This document shows positions 45,975 to 54,713 of a stretch of 64,000 nucleotides of DNA, piece after piece. The position numbers and the translations under genes were made by a program. The DNA comes from JAPOXR01 sp965221815 (GTDB taxonomy: Bacteria > Pseudomonadota > Alphaproteobacteria > Rhodobacterales > Rhodobacteraceae). Position 1 is the first letter of the stretch, and every line of letters begins with the position of its first letter. The stretch covers positions 744,001 through 808,000 of the forward strand of contig OZ244915.1 in NCBI GenBank assembly GCA_965221815.1, given 5' to 3'. Under the pieces are notes generated by a model that saw only the letters and a list, made by a program, of their open reading frames with translations, searched no databases and was not told where the DNA came from.

Positions 45975-46587
45975 AGATGATGATCATGAACTCCTGTATC
46001 CAGGATCGACATTGCCGGACTGGCACGAACAGGAGCGGATGCTGGAGGCAATTCTGTTTTCAGTTGCGGAACCCGTGACAATTTCAGAGTTGCGCACGCG
46101 AATTCCCGTTGACTTTGACATTCGGGCCGCGATCGCGCGTTTGATGGATTTCTATTCAGACCGCGGCGTGCGGGTGGTCCGAGTTGGCGATGGCTGGGCA
46201 TTGCGCACGGCGCCTGAATACGCGTGTCTGATGCAAAAGGAGAAGCGGCATATTCGCAAATTGTCACGCGCAGCGCTCGAGACTTTGGCAATTATTGCTT
46301 ATCATCAACCGGCAACGCGGGCGGACATCGAGGAGATCCGCGGAGTTTCCGTGTCGCCAGGGACGATCGAACAACTGATGCAATTGGAATGGGTTGGTTT
46401 TGGCAAGCGCAAGCAAACGCCCGGGCGTCCCGTAACTTTCATCACAACGCGGAAATTCCTAGATCACTTTGGTATCGAGTCGGTGCGTGATCTGCCTGGA
46501 TTGAGAGAACTCAGAGAAGCAGGGTTGCTGGACAGCAACGGAAATTCCACAGGTTTGCTGGAGAGTCCCCGAGTGGCGCAGGAGTAG
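45967..46587 (+). CDS. scpB: Segregation and condensation protein B
   Basis: The 206-aa partner of ScpA. Tandem winged helices show EQERMLEAILFSVAEPVTISEL, WALRTAPEYACLM, LSRAALETLAIIAYHQPATRADIEEIRGVSVS and VGFGKRKQTPGRPVTFITT. ATG 45967 lies within the scpA end (ATGAGTAA), so synthesis is coupled and stoichiometric. It converges on the dcd gene 33 bp downstream. Confidence 0.92.
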   Translation: MSKDDDHELLYPGSTLPDWHEQERMLEAILFSVAEPVTISELRTRIPVDFDIRAAIARLMDFYSDRGVRVVRVGDGWALRTAPEYACLMQKEKRHIRKLSRAALETLAIIAYHQPATRADIEEIRGVSVSPGTIEQLMQLEWVGFGKRKQTPGRPVTFITTRKFLDHFGIESVRDLPGLRELREAGLLDSNGNSTGLLESPRVAQE

Positions 46588-46620
46588 CCATGGAAACAGC
46601 AAATCCGTGGGCGGATTTCT

Positions 46621-47688
46621 CTACGGGGCAAGAAAATGTTTTGAGAGTTTCAGATTTTGACCCTGGTAGTTGGAGTCTGTCCCATAAACGCGGTCAGGTA
46701 TCCCTGCCATTCTTTCAAAACACAGGCGGCCAACCTGTTGTCCATGCTGCAATACAAAGGGAACCTCGTGGCAACGCACTTCCAGCACCGCTCTTGAACG
46801 CGTCTTTCCATCGGCATCCCAGCCGAAACCCGGGTCAAAGAACCCGGCATAGTGCACCCTGAATTCGCCAATCATTGCGATATATGGCATCATCTCGGCC
46901 GCATGTCCGGGCGGGATGCGGACGTTTTCGTTACTCACCAATATATAGAAGGAGTCAGGATCGAGAATCAGCTGTTTGTCGGTGGCATAGACGGGTTCCC
47001 AAAAGTCCTCCACTTGGCAGGAAGCAACGGCATCAATATCAATGATTCCGGCATGCGGTTTTGCCCGGTAGCCAGCCGGTTCATGTCCACGGTCGAGATC
47101 GACTGAAAATGCCAACCCTTGATCGACATGAGGGATATCTGGGACGAGCATCTCCAATTCATTCAACTCAAGGATCTCGGAATCACTGAGCTGCGGATTG
47201 CCTCGACGGAATCTCAGTTGGTTGAGCCGCGATCCTGTGCGCAATGCAATCGAAAATGAACGTGGGCAGATTTCGGCGTAGAGAGGCCCTGAATAGCCCG
47301 GTTCAACCCGGTCGAATTCGATGCCGCGATCAACAAGCAGGCGGGTCAGGATATCAAGCCGTCCGGTTGAACTCTTGGCATTGGCGGCTGCATGGATATC
47401 TTCCGGAAGCCGGAGTCGCTCCTGCAGTTCCACAAGATACACACAACCCTTCTCCAGCACCGCGCTCGCGGCAAGATCTATGGTATGCATACCAAATGAC
47501 TCGATACTTTCGTGCACTGTGAGATGGCTTCCGGTTAGAAACGACGCGCGAATTCGGTGTGCTTTTGCACCAATCCGCAGATCGAGACTTGCAGGTTGAA
47601 TTTGACTTTCCTGAATTACGCGCGCTGCGGAAATACCACCATCCGCCGTCATCGACCGGATCGCCTGCGCCGGCAACACGCCCGTCAA
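46621..47688 (-). CDS. dcd: 2'-deoxycytidine 5'-triphosphate deaminase, two-domain form
   Basis: The 355-aa enzyme makes dUTP from dCTP. It has the long alphaproteobacterial form with two dUTPase-like halves. Blocks: TGVLPAQAIRSM, SLDLRIGAKAHRIRASFL, NAKSSTGRLDILTRLLVD, YSGPLYAEICPRSFSIAL in the first half, and SFYILVSNENVRIPPGHAAEM, FRVHYAGFFDPGFGWDADG, HEVPFVLQHGQQVGRL in the second. The start is inferred as TTG 47688 after GAGGGG (MTGVLP); more upstream starts would run into the tRNA gene. It is 31 bp downstream of tRNA-Pro. Confidence 0.87.
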   Translation of the reverse strand: MTGVLPAQAIRSMTADGGISAARVIQESQIQPASLDLRIGAKAHRIRASFLTGSHLTVHESIESFGMHTIDLAASAVLEKGCVYLVELQERLRLPEDIHAAANAKSSTGRLDILTRLLVDRGIEFDRVEPGYSGPLYAEICPRSFSIALRTGSRLNQLRFRRGNPQLSDSEILELNELEMLVPDIPHVDQGLAFSVDLDRGHEPAGYRAKPHAGIIDIDAVASCQVEDFWEPVYATDKQLILDPDSFYILVSNENVRIPPGHAAEMMPYIAMIGEFRVHYAGFFDPGFGWDADGKTRSRAVLEVRCHEVPFVLQHGQQVGRLCFERMAGIPDRVYGTDSNYQGQNLKLSKHFLAP

Positions 47689-47719
47689 ACCAAGCCCCTC
47701 GAAAATATGGAGAGAAAGA

Positions 47720-47797
47720 TGGTCGGGCCAGCAAGATTCGAACTTGCGACCTCTCGTCCCCCAGACGAACGCGCTAACCAAACTGCGCCATGGCCCG
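47720..47797 (-). tRNA. tRNA-Pro (GGG)
   Basis: A 78-nt cloverleaf with acceptor CGGGCCA/TGGCCCG, discriminator A and an encoded CCA end (47720-47722). The anticodon stem TTCGT/ACGAG encloses loop CTGGGGG with anticodon GGG. The T arm is GCAAG TTCGAAT CTTGC. It would read CCC and, by wobble, CCU codons. It lies between merR and dcd on the same strand. Confidence 0.93.
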
Positions 47798-48084
47798 ACA
47801 TCCGTAATCTACGCTGTGTTGGATCATTTCTGCAAGAGTCGAAATTGACGAGATGATCTGTTGATGTGCAATCCGGTATTTGATTGATCAAATCTGTCCC
47901 AATTTGTTGATCATCGCCAGACCAGACCAGGGGAGACTTTGATGATGACAGCATCAATCTCACGATTCGGTGGATCGCAAACGGATCAATACATTGCCGA
48001 CACTGAACAAGGCAATTCGCAATATCAAGCAAAGAGTCAGGGGGATTCGGGACACAATCTGTTGTCCTTGCGAAAGAGAGCGGT

Positions 48085-48546
48085 TCACCGGGAGGCAGTA
48101 TCGATTCGTTGTCGTAGCTTTTGCAAACGAGAATAGACTTGCCCGAGGGCATCTAAATCAATCTGTGCTTTCCCATCGGTGTTGTCGTCGGAAGCCTGTC
48201 CCGCGCCTTCATTCGATGGCCGCGAAGCCTGGTTGTCTGCCGGCTTTTCGTTTCGTTCGGAAAGAGAAGCACCACGATCGACCGTGCCCAAACGGGCGAC
48301 ATGATCAATGCCTTTTTCGGCGATGGTGTTCCTGACAGCCTGTAACGTCTGCCCCTTGTCAACCAGATGCTTGACACCCGCCAGTAAATCAAGATCCTGC
48401 GGGCGGTAGAGGCGCGACTTTCGGCCGCGTCGCAACGGCTGAATCGCGGCAATCTGATCTTCCCAGTAACGCAACTTGTGCTGTGCAATTCCGAGCGCTG
48501 ATTCCACCTCACCAATGGTATGAAATGCTGTTTTGGACTTCGCCAT
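48085..48546 (-). CDS. MerR-family transcriptional regulator
   Basis: The 153-aa protein has an N-terminal MerR winged helix (HTIGEVESALGIAQHKLRYWEDQ, LRRGRKSRLYRPQDLDLLAGVKHLVDKGQTLQAVRNTI) and a polar, partly acidic C-terminus without metal-binding Cys. This is the small MerR protein that follows ihfA in many alphaproteobacteria. It is 8 bp downstream of ihfA. The effector and targets are unknown. Confidence 0.88.
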   Translation of the reverse strand: MAKSKTAFHTIGEVESALGIAQHKLRYWEDQIAAIQPLRRGRKSRLYRPQDLDLLAGVKHLVDKGQTLQAVRNTIAEKGIDHVARLGTVDRGASLSERNEKPADNQASRPSNEGAGQASDDNTDGKAQIDLDALGQVYSRLQKLRQRIDTASR

Positions 48547-48554
48547 GCGCTCAA

Positions 48555-48863
48555 CTAATCGCGCTGGTGGGCCATGAGGACACGGCGTTTGAGTTCGTGG
48601 GATGCACGAAATGTGACGACTCGCCGGGGCTCAACCACTGCATCTTCTCCAGTTCGTGGGTTTCTTCCGGGGCGCGCTCGTTTATGACGCACGCCAAAAC
48701 TGCCGAATGAAGAGATTTTGACGGATTCACCCGCCGAAAGTGAGTTGGAGATGGTATCAAGAACATCTTTAACGATTTCTGAACATTCGGAGTTCGGAAG
48801 GCCAACGGCTTGATGTACAGCTTCAGCCAGATCTGCCCTGACCGCTGAGCGTCGTTTTCTCAT
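48555..48863 (-). CDS. ihfA: Integration host factor subunit alpha
   Basis: The 102-aa HU/IHF-fold DNA-bending protein. Motifs: RADLAEAVHQAVGLPNSECSEIV dimerisation helices, LSAGESVKISSFGSFGVRHKRARPGRNPRTGE with the DNA-intercalating beta arm (RNPRTG with Pro), and VVTFRASHELKRRV end. ATG 48863 has an A/G-rich site upstream. Placed between fabH and merR as usual for the class. Confidence 0.92.
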   Translation of the reverse strand: MRKRRSAVRADLAEAVHQAVGLPNSECSEIVKDVLDTISNSLSAGESVKISSFGSFGVRHKRARPGRNPRTGEDAVVEPRRVVTFRASHELKRRVLMAHQRD

Positions 48864-48969
48864 CTCTTTCTTTCACCACGGGGAAGGACATCTTTTCAAC
48901 ACCATCAAATAAATTTCAACTGATTTATTGGCAAGCGGATTTACCAAATTGCATTTGGAATCAATAATT

Positions 48970-49929
48970 TTACCACCGAATCACTGCAGATCCCCAGGTC
49001 AGGCCACCGCCAATGGCTTTGACAACCACGACGTCTCCCCGATGCAATCGATCCTGTTCATGGGCGGTGTAAAGGGCCAGGGGAATTGAGGCAGCAGAGG
49101 TATTGCCGTGATGTCCGACAGTGACAATCATCCGCTCAATGGGAAAGTTGAGTCGTCGCGCTGTGGCTTGCATAATTCGGTAGTTAGCCTGGTGCGGTAC
49201 CATCACATCGACATCGGCAATCGTGAGCCCCGCCAAGCGCAAGGATGTCTCAGTTGATTCAGTGAGTTTCTCGACTGCGTGCCGGAAAAGTTCCTTTCCA
49301 TTCATCCGGATTTGACCCGCTGACTGGGTTTTGGCAACGCCGCCATCGACATATAGGAGGTCGCGGTATTTTCCGTCCGAATGAAGATCCGTCGCCAGTA
49401 TGCCACTCTCTTCGGATTCGGATGCCTCAAGCACGATGGCGCCGGCACCATCACCGAAAAGAATACAGGTGGCACGGTCGTCCATGTCCAGGATTCGTGA
49501 AAAGATCTCGGCACCAATCACCAGTGCCCTTTTGGCCTGCCCGGCAATCAAGTGGGCATTGGCATTGGCGAGGGCATAGACGAAGCCGGAACAGACGGCC
49601 TGAATATCGAAAGCAAAACCCCTGGTCATCCCCAATTCATTCTGAACCCGTGTTGCGGTTGACGGAAAGGTCAGGTCCGGTGTGGATGTCGCCAGCACAA
49701 CAAGGTCAATATCGGCCGGATCAAAAGATGCGTTTTCCAGAGCTTCCCATCCGGCACGGGTTGCCAGATCCGAGGTCAATTGATCCGGGGCAGCAAAATG
49801 TCGTTGCGAAATGCCGGTTCGGGTCAGGATCCATTCATCGGTCGTATCCAGAAATTCTTCAAATTCACTGTTTTCGACAACGCGGTCGGGAAGGTAATGA
49901 CCGATGCCGCGCACCAGGGATCGAATCAT
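48970..49929 (-). CDS. fabH: 3-oxoacyl-ACP synthase III
   Basis: The 319-aa enzyme starts fatty acid synthesis by condensing acetyl-CoA with malonyl-ACP. The catalytic triad is visible: Cys in FDIQAVCSGFVYALANANA, His in VMVPHQANYRIM and Asn in VTVGHHGNTSAASIP. Early motifs TDEWILTRTGISQRHFA and late GGGLTWGSAVIRW are family-typical. It is nine bases after plsX, in the conserved DUF177-rpmF-plsX-fabH-ihfA cluster. Confidence 0.95.
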   Translation of the reverse strand: MIRSLVRGIGHYLPDRVVENSEFEEFLDTTDEWILTRTGISQRHFAAPDQLTSDLATRAGWEALENASFDPADIDLVVLATSTPDLTFPSTATRVQNELGMTRGFAFDIQAVCSGFVYALANANAHLIAGQAKRALVIGAEIFSRILDMDDRATCILFGDGAGAIVLEASESEESGILATDLHSDGKYRDLLYVDGGVAKTQSAGQIRMNGKELFRHAVEKLTESTETSLRLAGLTIADVDVMVPHQANYRIMQATARRLNFPIERMIVTVGHHGNTSAASIPLALYTAHEQDRLHRGDVVVVKAIGGGLTWGSAVIRW

Positions 49930-49938
49930 GCCGGCCGC

Positions 49939-51036
49939 CTATTCCGCCGGACTTTGACATTGTTTGGCAGGGGCGGCACTTGGGTGAGGACACTGCCCCT
50001 CGAGGCCAAAATTGTTCGTGTCTCCCGTACGTGCCATGCGTACAGCGAGATTGATGGCGGCGCCGACACCAACGCCATCGGCGCTGCCATGTGACTTCAC
50101 CACAGTTCCATTCAAACCAAGAAAAACCCCGCCATTGACCCGGCGTGGGTCGATGCGTCGTGTCAGGCGACGGAGCGAAGTGAGAGCGAACAAGGCACCA
50201 ATCCGCGACAGCGGGGTATGTGCAAACGCTTCCTTCATGAACTCACGAATGAGCGATGCTGTTCCTTCCACCGATTTAAGGACAAGATTGCCGGAAAAAC
50301 CGTCGGTCACGAAGACATCGGCACGACTCGATGGGATGTCGCTTCCTTCCAGGAAGCCGACATATTCAAAGTCAAACTTGTCTGCCTCCTTTTCAATCAT
50401 CTCGTGGGCCGCGCGAATTTCAGGCCGCCCTTTATGCGCCTCGGTGCCCACATTCAACAACCCGACGCGGGGTCTCTTGATACGCAATCCGCTTCGGCAG
50501 TAGTCAGCGCCCATAACCGCATAGCCAACCAAGTCATGCAAGTCGGCCTTGATATCAGCACCCACGTCGAGAAGGACATTAAAGCCGCTGGGGTTACGCG
50601 ATGGCCAAAGGCAGGCAATGGCAGGGCGTTTAATTCCCGGAGCCTTGCGTAATATGATCATGGAAACGGCCATCAAGGCACCGGTATTGCCACAGGAGAC
50701 GGCAGCACTCGCTTCACCATTGCGGAGAGATTCAATTGCGGACCACATTGAAGTGTCCTTGCCATGTCGCATCACCTGGCTCGGGCGTGAAGCCATCGTC
50801 ACGACACTTCTGGCATGACGGATATGGCATCGGTCGCGAAGAATTCTGCGCCTGGAAATCAATTTGTTGAGTAAGGACTCATCGCCATGCACAAGATAGC
50901 TGATATCCGGATGTGACCTGGCCGCACGTGCCATTCCGTTGACCACGACCTTCGGGCCATGATCACCTCCCATCGCATCCACAGAGATGATGTCTGCGCC
51001 ATTCTCACCTTGCACAGTCAGGTCGCCGGCTGACAT
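49939..51036 (-). CDS. plsX: Phosphate acyltransferase PlsX
   Basis: Converts acyl-ACP to acyl-phosphate for phospholipid synthesis, as a peripheral membrane protein. The 365-aa frame shows IISVDAMGGDHGPKVVVNGMARA, ISCGNTGALMAVSMIIL-like (AAVSCGNTGAL), RPAIACLWPS, NVGTEAHKGRPEIRAAHEM, DVFVTDGFSGNLVLKSVEG and GLNGTVVKSHGSADGVG. The start is taken as ATG 51036; ATG 51093 would overlap rpmF. The protein has a longer than usual N-terminal lead before ISVDAMGG. Overall length is otherwise normal. Confidence 0.93.
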   Translation of the reverse strand: MSAGDLTVQGENGADIISVDAMGGDHGPKVVVNGMARAARSHPDISYLVHGDESLLNKLISRRRILRDRCHIRHARSVVTMASRPSQVMRHGKDTSMWSAIESLRNGEASAAVSCGNTGALMAVSMIILRKAPGIKRPAIACLWPSRNPSGFNVLLDVGADIKADLHDLVGYAVMGADYCRSGLRIKRPRVGLLNVGTEAHKGRPEIRAAHEMIEKEADKFDFEYVGFLEGSDIPSSRADVFVTDGFSGNLVLKSVEGTASLIREFMKEAFAHTPLSRIGALFALTSLRRLTRRIDPRRVNGGVFLGLNGTVVKSHGSADGVGVGAAINLAVRMARTGDTNNFGLEGQCPHPSAAPAKQCQSPAE

Positions 51037-51061
51037 TTCTAGCGAATTCCCGGAGGAAAAG

Positions 51062-51271
51062 TCAGACGTCGTCGTCTTCGTCCCACTGTTCATCCGCTTT
51101 TGCTGATATCACCTCAAAGCCACGATAGTAGCCACAGGCAGGACAAACATGATGCGGCAATTTGAGCTCACCACAATTCGGACATTCAATCGTGTTGATG
51201 CCCATGAGTGCGTCATGTGCGCGTCGTTTATTGCGCCGTGAACGTGAAACTTTGTTTTGTTGAACAGCCAT
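51062..51271 (-). CDS. rpmF: 50S ribosomal protein L32
   Basis: The 69-aa protein starts AVQQNKVSRSRRNKRRAHDAL, typical L32. It keeps the four zinc cysteines in the pairs CPNCGELKLPHHVCPACGYYRGF. An acidic tail (EQWDEDDDV) is as in alphaproteobacteria. It precedes plsX by 25 bp and follows the DUF177 gene. Confidence 0.95.
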   Translation of the reverse strand: MAVQQNKVSRSRRNKRRAHDALMGINTIECPNCGELKLPHHVCPACGYYRGFEVISAKADEQWDEDDDV

Positions 51272-51404
51272 GACCTGATTCCGTATGCCTCATACTCCAC
51301 CCTGGAAGGGCAGTGATGTTCGTAAAGGCAGCAATCACATGCACCGCCGCCACAATGTGTTCAATTCTCCAGAATCGCGTTGGATTTCAAGGAGATTGTC
51401 GATT

Positions 51405-51974
51405 CTAAGAGCTTTTCCTGAGTTTTCCAAGCATGGCAAAAGGTTTTTTGTTCATTTCTTGACCCTCATCTTCCAAACAGCTGGTGCTGTGGACAAATGT
51501 TTCTGCAGTTGATTTTCGCGGATACTCGGGCATTTCCAGAATGAGAGTTTCTCGAACGATTTCATAAAGATCGATGATCGGGGGTAAAGGCTCAACTGAC
51601 AGATCATCAGGAATGCACCCGTCGGTTCCCGGCAAAACGGCTGCCTGGCCTCCCAAATATCTGCGCTCCACCTGTGTTTCGATAATGCAGCGGACGGGCT
51701 CAAGCGAGAGAATACAGCGTTGGACAACGCGGGAAGACAGGCGCGCGGCAAGACGCCATTCATGCGTTTGATCAGCGACCGCAATTTGTCCGGAAAATCG
51801 CAGGTAAAGAACGTCCAGGACATCAAGGTCTTCGGCGATCCAAAGGCGGCTTGCCTTGTCAGGTGCCAAGACAAAGCAACGGGGGCATCTTGTATCCAGG
51901 CTGGTCGCGGTCATTTCTGCCTGCCCGGCCTCACCGCGGATATGACGAAATTTATACGAATCTGATTTCTGCAT
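51405..51974 (-). CDS. YceD/DUF177-family protein
   Basis: The protein is about 189 aa (ATG 51974 preferred; TTG 51989 possible). The DUF177 core is VLDVLYLRFSGQIAVADQTHEWRLAARLSSRVVQRCILSLEPV, with the Cys of the C(V/I)xxLEPV motif, followed by acidic and Pro-rich DDLSVEPLPPIIDLYEIVRETLILEMPEYPR. YceD proteins work in large ribosomal subunit or rRNA biogenesis in other bacteria, in keeping with rpmF next door. It heads the rpmF-plsX-fabH cluster and is divergent from bamE. Confidence 0.82.
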   Translation of the reverse strand: MQKSDSYKFRHIRGEAGQAEMTATSLDTRCPRCFVLAPDKASRLWIAEDLDVLDVLYLRFSGQIAVADQTHEWRLAARLSSRVVQRCILSLEPVRCIIETQVERRYLGGQAAVLPGTDGCIPDDLSVEPLPPIIDLYEIVRETLILEMPEYPRKSTAETFVHSTSCLEDEGQEMNKKPFAMLGKLRKSS

Positions 51975-52233
51975 GAGTATCGATTTCAACCCAGAGTTGC
52001 TGCATCATCCGCAACGGCGCACGTGACGTGTTGCGCCCATTGATGGCTTCAGTTGTCAACAGGCTACCGGAAGCCATTCAGTGCATGATATCTTGTGCCG
52101 CCGGGCGGGATTTCAAGTTGATTTCAACTTGCTGAATGGCGGGATATCATTTTAGGATAAATCTGATTGACGGGCAGAGAGAGCGGCGTGCGCAGCTTTT
52201 GTCCTCTCCCGCCGCCAAATTCGGGACTGATCC

Positions 52234-52689
52234 ATGACCAATTTTCGTATCACTGCTATCGTGTTGTCGTTGCTGACCTGTGTTGTGATCGCTTGCGCGC
52301 CAGTCGTCAGAAACTATGGATACACACCTTCTGATGAAGATCTCAGCGTCCTGGAATTGGGTGTGGCAGACAAGGTTGAGGTCCGGACTGCCATTGGTGC
52401 GCCTGCCGCCGCCAATAGCACCTATGGCGATGACTGGTTTTACGTGGCAAACGACTTTGTCCAAGAGGGAATTTCGGCACCACGAGAGACGGATCGGCGC
52501 GTTGTCGTTGTGTCATTTGATGACGAGGGTAAACTGTCCAATGTGGCCCGCTATGGCCTGCAGGATGGCCGGGCTGTGGCTCTGTCGCGGCGTGTGACCG
52601 AGACCAATCTCGGGCGTTTGAATCTCATCCAGCAGATGCTTCGAAGTCTCGGTCGAATCGATCCAACAAGCGCTTTCGATCAGAATTGA
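52234..52689 (+). CDS. bamE: Outer membrane assembly lipoprotein BamE/SmpA
   Basis: The 151-aa lipoprotein of the BAM complex. A signal peptide with lipobox (LLTCVVIAC, Cys 21) leads to the SmpA fold: NYGYTPSDEDLSVLELGVADKVEVRTAIGAP, WFYVANDFVQ, RRVVVVSFDDEGKLSNVARYGLQDGR and a final Leu-rich tail. Divergent from the DUF177 gene, an arrangement found widely in alphaproteobacteria. ATG 52234 follows a gene-free 245 bp that should hold both promoters. Confidence 0.88.
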   Translation: MTNFRITAIVLSLLTCVVIACAPVVRNYGYTPSDEDLSVLELGVADKVEVRTAIGAPAAANSTYGDDWFYVANDFVQEGISAPRETDRRVVVVSFDDEGKLSNVARYGLQDGRAVALSRRVTETNLGRLNLIQQMLRSLGRIDPTSAFDQN

Positions 52690-53022
52690 GCATCCACTTT
52701 TCCTTGATCTCAGGTTTGAAAAAGCCGTGGTCGCTCCTTTGTCGTTATCGGTGACAGCAAAGCCAGCGACGTCGATGTGGTCGCGGTGGAAACACGCATT
52801 TGGTGTTTCAGTTGGGGACTTCTATATGCCTATGAAATTTTGGCAGCTTGCATGGCAGATCATTCGACGCGGGATGGTTCAGGCATCTCCCTCACGCGGC
52901 AGGAAAACGCCATCTTGATGGTGTCGTTTCACGTTCACATGATGTAGGGTGGTGCAGTGCCGACCTGATTCAACACATATTCCTGAATCTTGCTGTCGAA
53001 AGGGAATTCGCTGATCGTTGGA
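52690..53022. other. Intergenic stretch before the amidinotransferase gene
   Basis: One plus-strand frame without a start (about 52728-52915) has some protein-like composition, but no motif I can name and no ribosome site. It may be a relic or chance. Confidence 0.35.
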
Positions 53023-54168
53023 ATGATTCAGATGATGGAAAAACCTCAGGTGAGAGTCTGCAGTTGGAACGAATGGGACCCGCTTCAACATGTCATTCTG
53101 GGATACGCAACCGACTGTCATATTCCACCCGTTGAACCAGCCTTGGATGCAAAGATCCCCAATGATTGTGAAATGAGAGGTCGGCGCGGGCGGCGACCTC
53201 AGGACAGTATTGAACGTGGCAATGCGTTGCTTGAAGATTTTGCCAATATTTTACGAAAACGGGGAATTCGTGTTGATAGACCTCAACCCCTCGATTTTTC
53301 CCGGCCCGTATCAACCCCTGACTTTTATACTGAGACAATGTTTGGTTGTATGCCCGCACGCGATGTCTTGCTGACCGTCGGTAAGGAAATTCTCGAGGCA
53401 ACCATGTCATATCGGTGCCGCTGGTTTGAATATCTGTGCTACCGTCCTCTCTTGCAGTCCTATTGGGAACAGGATCCTGATTTTCGACATGAAGCCGCAC
53501 CGAAACCTCGCCTGACCGATCGTGACTATCGCCCTGACTATTTGAATTCCGGGATATCAATCCAACAACGTCTTGATTGGACCACGCGCAAGCATTTCGT
53601 CACCACGGAAGAAGAGCCGCTCTTCGATGCTGCTGATGTCCTGCGATTTGGCAAAGACTTGATTGTGCAGCATGGATTCACCACCAATTTGAAGGGTATT
53701 GAGTGGCTGCGGCGGCATTTCCGTGATCATCGCGTCCATGCCGTTAACTTTCCCGGTGATCCTTATCCGATTCATATTGATGCGACTTTTATGCCTTTAC
53801 GCCCCGGACTCATCATCAGTAATCCACAGCGGAAACTGCCCGAAGAACAGCAGGAATTGTTTCAGCGTAACGACTGGCAGATCATTGATGCCGCGCAGCC
53901 CGCACATAATGAACCGCCACCCCTCTGCTATTCTTCTGTTTGGCTTTCCATGAATGTCCTCATTCTGGATCAAAATACAGTATGTGTTGAAAAGTCTGAA
54001 GTTTATCAGGCGGCACAACTGGACAAGCTTGGATTTGAAGTGATTGAGGTCGAACTCCGGGACGCCTACGCATTCGGCGGTGGATTGCATTGCGCGACGG
54101 CAGATGTTTTACGTGAGGGAACCTGTGAAGATTATTTTCCCTGTTTGATCTCAGAGTTAGAAGCATAA
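53023..54168 (+). CDS. Amidinotransferase, glycine amidinotransferase (AGAT)-like
   Basis: The 381-aa enzyme should move an amidino group from arginine to an amine acceptor such as glycine, giving guanidinoacetate and ornithine. The family residues are all there: CSWNEWDPLQHVILG near the start, EPLFDAADVLRFGKD (Asp), NFPGDPYPIHIDATFMPLRPG (catalytic His) and GGGLHCATADV (nucleophile Cys). LKGIEWLRRHF and SSVWLSMNVLILD are like vertebrate AGAT. StrB1-type inosamine amidinotransferases are the close alternative; there is no aminoglycoside cluster here. Start ATG 53023 or 53032; neither has a strong ribosome site. Confidence 0.85.
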   Translation: MIQMMEKPQVRVCSWNEWDPLQHVILGYATDCHIPPVEPALDAKIPNDCEMRGRRGRRPQDSIERGNALLEDFANILRKRGIRVDRPQPLDFSRPVSTPDFYTETMFGCMPARDVLLTVGKEILEATMSYRCRWFEYLCYRPLLQSYWEQDPDFRHEAAPKPRLTDRDYRPDYLNSGISIQQRLDWTTRKHFVTTEEEPLFDAADVLRFGKDLIVQHGFTTNLKGIEWLRRHFRDHRVHAVNFPGDPYPIHIDATFMPLRPGLIISNPQRKLPEEQQELFQRNDWQIIDAAQPAHNEPPPLCYSSVWLSMNVLILDQNTVCVEKSEVYQAAQLDKLGFEVIEVELRDAYAFGGGLHCATADVLREGTCEDYFPCLISELEA

Positions 54169-54713
54169 ATATGTGTTTGATCGGGGACATTGTCTATTCA
54201 AGTTCATAAGCTTCCTCACCCTTGCCATGTCAGGAAAATCTCGCTTTACGCAAAAATATGGCGCGTCAATTAACCCGAGAATTTGCCACAACCAGGATAA
54301 GAATCTGTGAGTGCGGCGGATGCTGCCCTGCGTCGCCATTCAAATCGCTCTCATCGGAAACGCCACTGATATCCTTGCGTGGCATGACGCAAAGCGCGAA
54401 TCCAAGAAGGGGTACACATTTACCTTCAATCAAAAGACCTGGGATCAGATTGTTCTAAACCGCACTGCGTGCCCGAACAGTGTGATTATGACGAAAAGTT
54501 AGGCAACCACGATGCCAGGGTTGAACATGACATGTTCATAAGAGGCATAAATTGGGGCTGACAAAGACCATTTGACAGAACACAACATAATGCGTTTTTA
54601 TTGAAAGATTGGCGCAACATAATGCGGTATGTCAACTCATCTTTATAGGCCCCCATAAATTCACCCCCGAATGAGGGACTCCAAACTGGAAGCGAGGACA
54701 CCATGGCCCCACA
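54169..54713. other. Gene-free stretch with a solo IS-like end
   Basis: No convincing gene in 545 bp; a 63-aa plus-strand frame at 54311-54502 has no ribosome site. Near its left end, directly after the amidinotransferase stop, is a 19-bp match (54171-54189) to the presumed IS481 terminus at 5023-5041. Confidence 0.45.
54171..54189. repeat. Solo copy of the IS481-like terminal sequence
   Basis: ATGTGTTTGATCGGGGACA differs from 5023-5041 (ATGTGTTTGAGCAGGGACA) at two positions. No transposase adjoins it, so it is a scar, a truncated end or a chance target motif. Confidence 0.4.

Noticed and set aside
46590..46862. Possible small gene directly after scpB
   Set aside because: It overlaps the 3' end of dcd on the other strand and has no recognisable domain.
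49422..50054. 210-aa plus-strand frame across fabH and plsX
   Set aside because: Antisense to two well-conserved genes; Arg/Pro-rich composition typical of a shadow frame.
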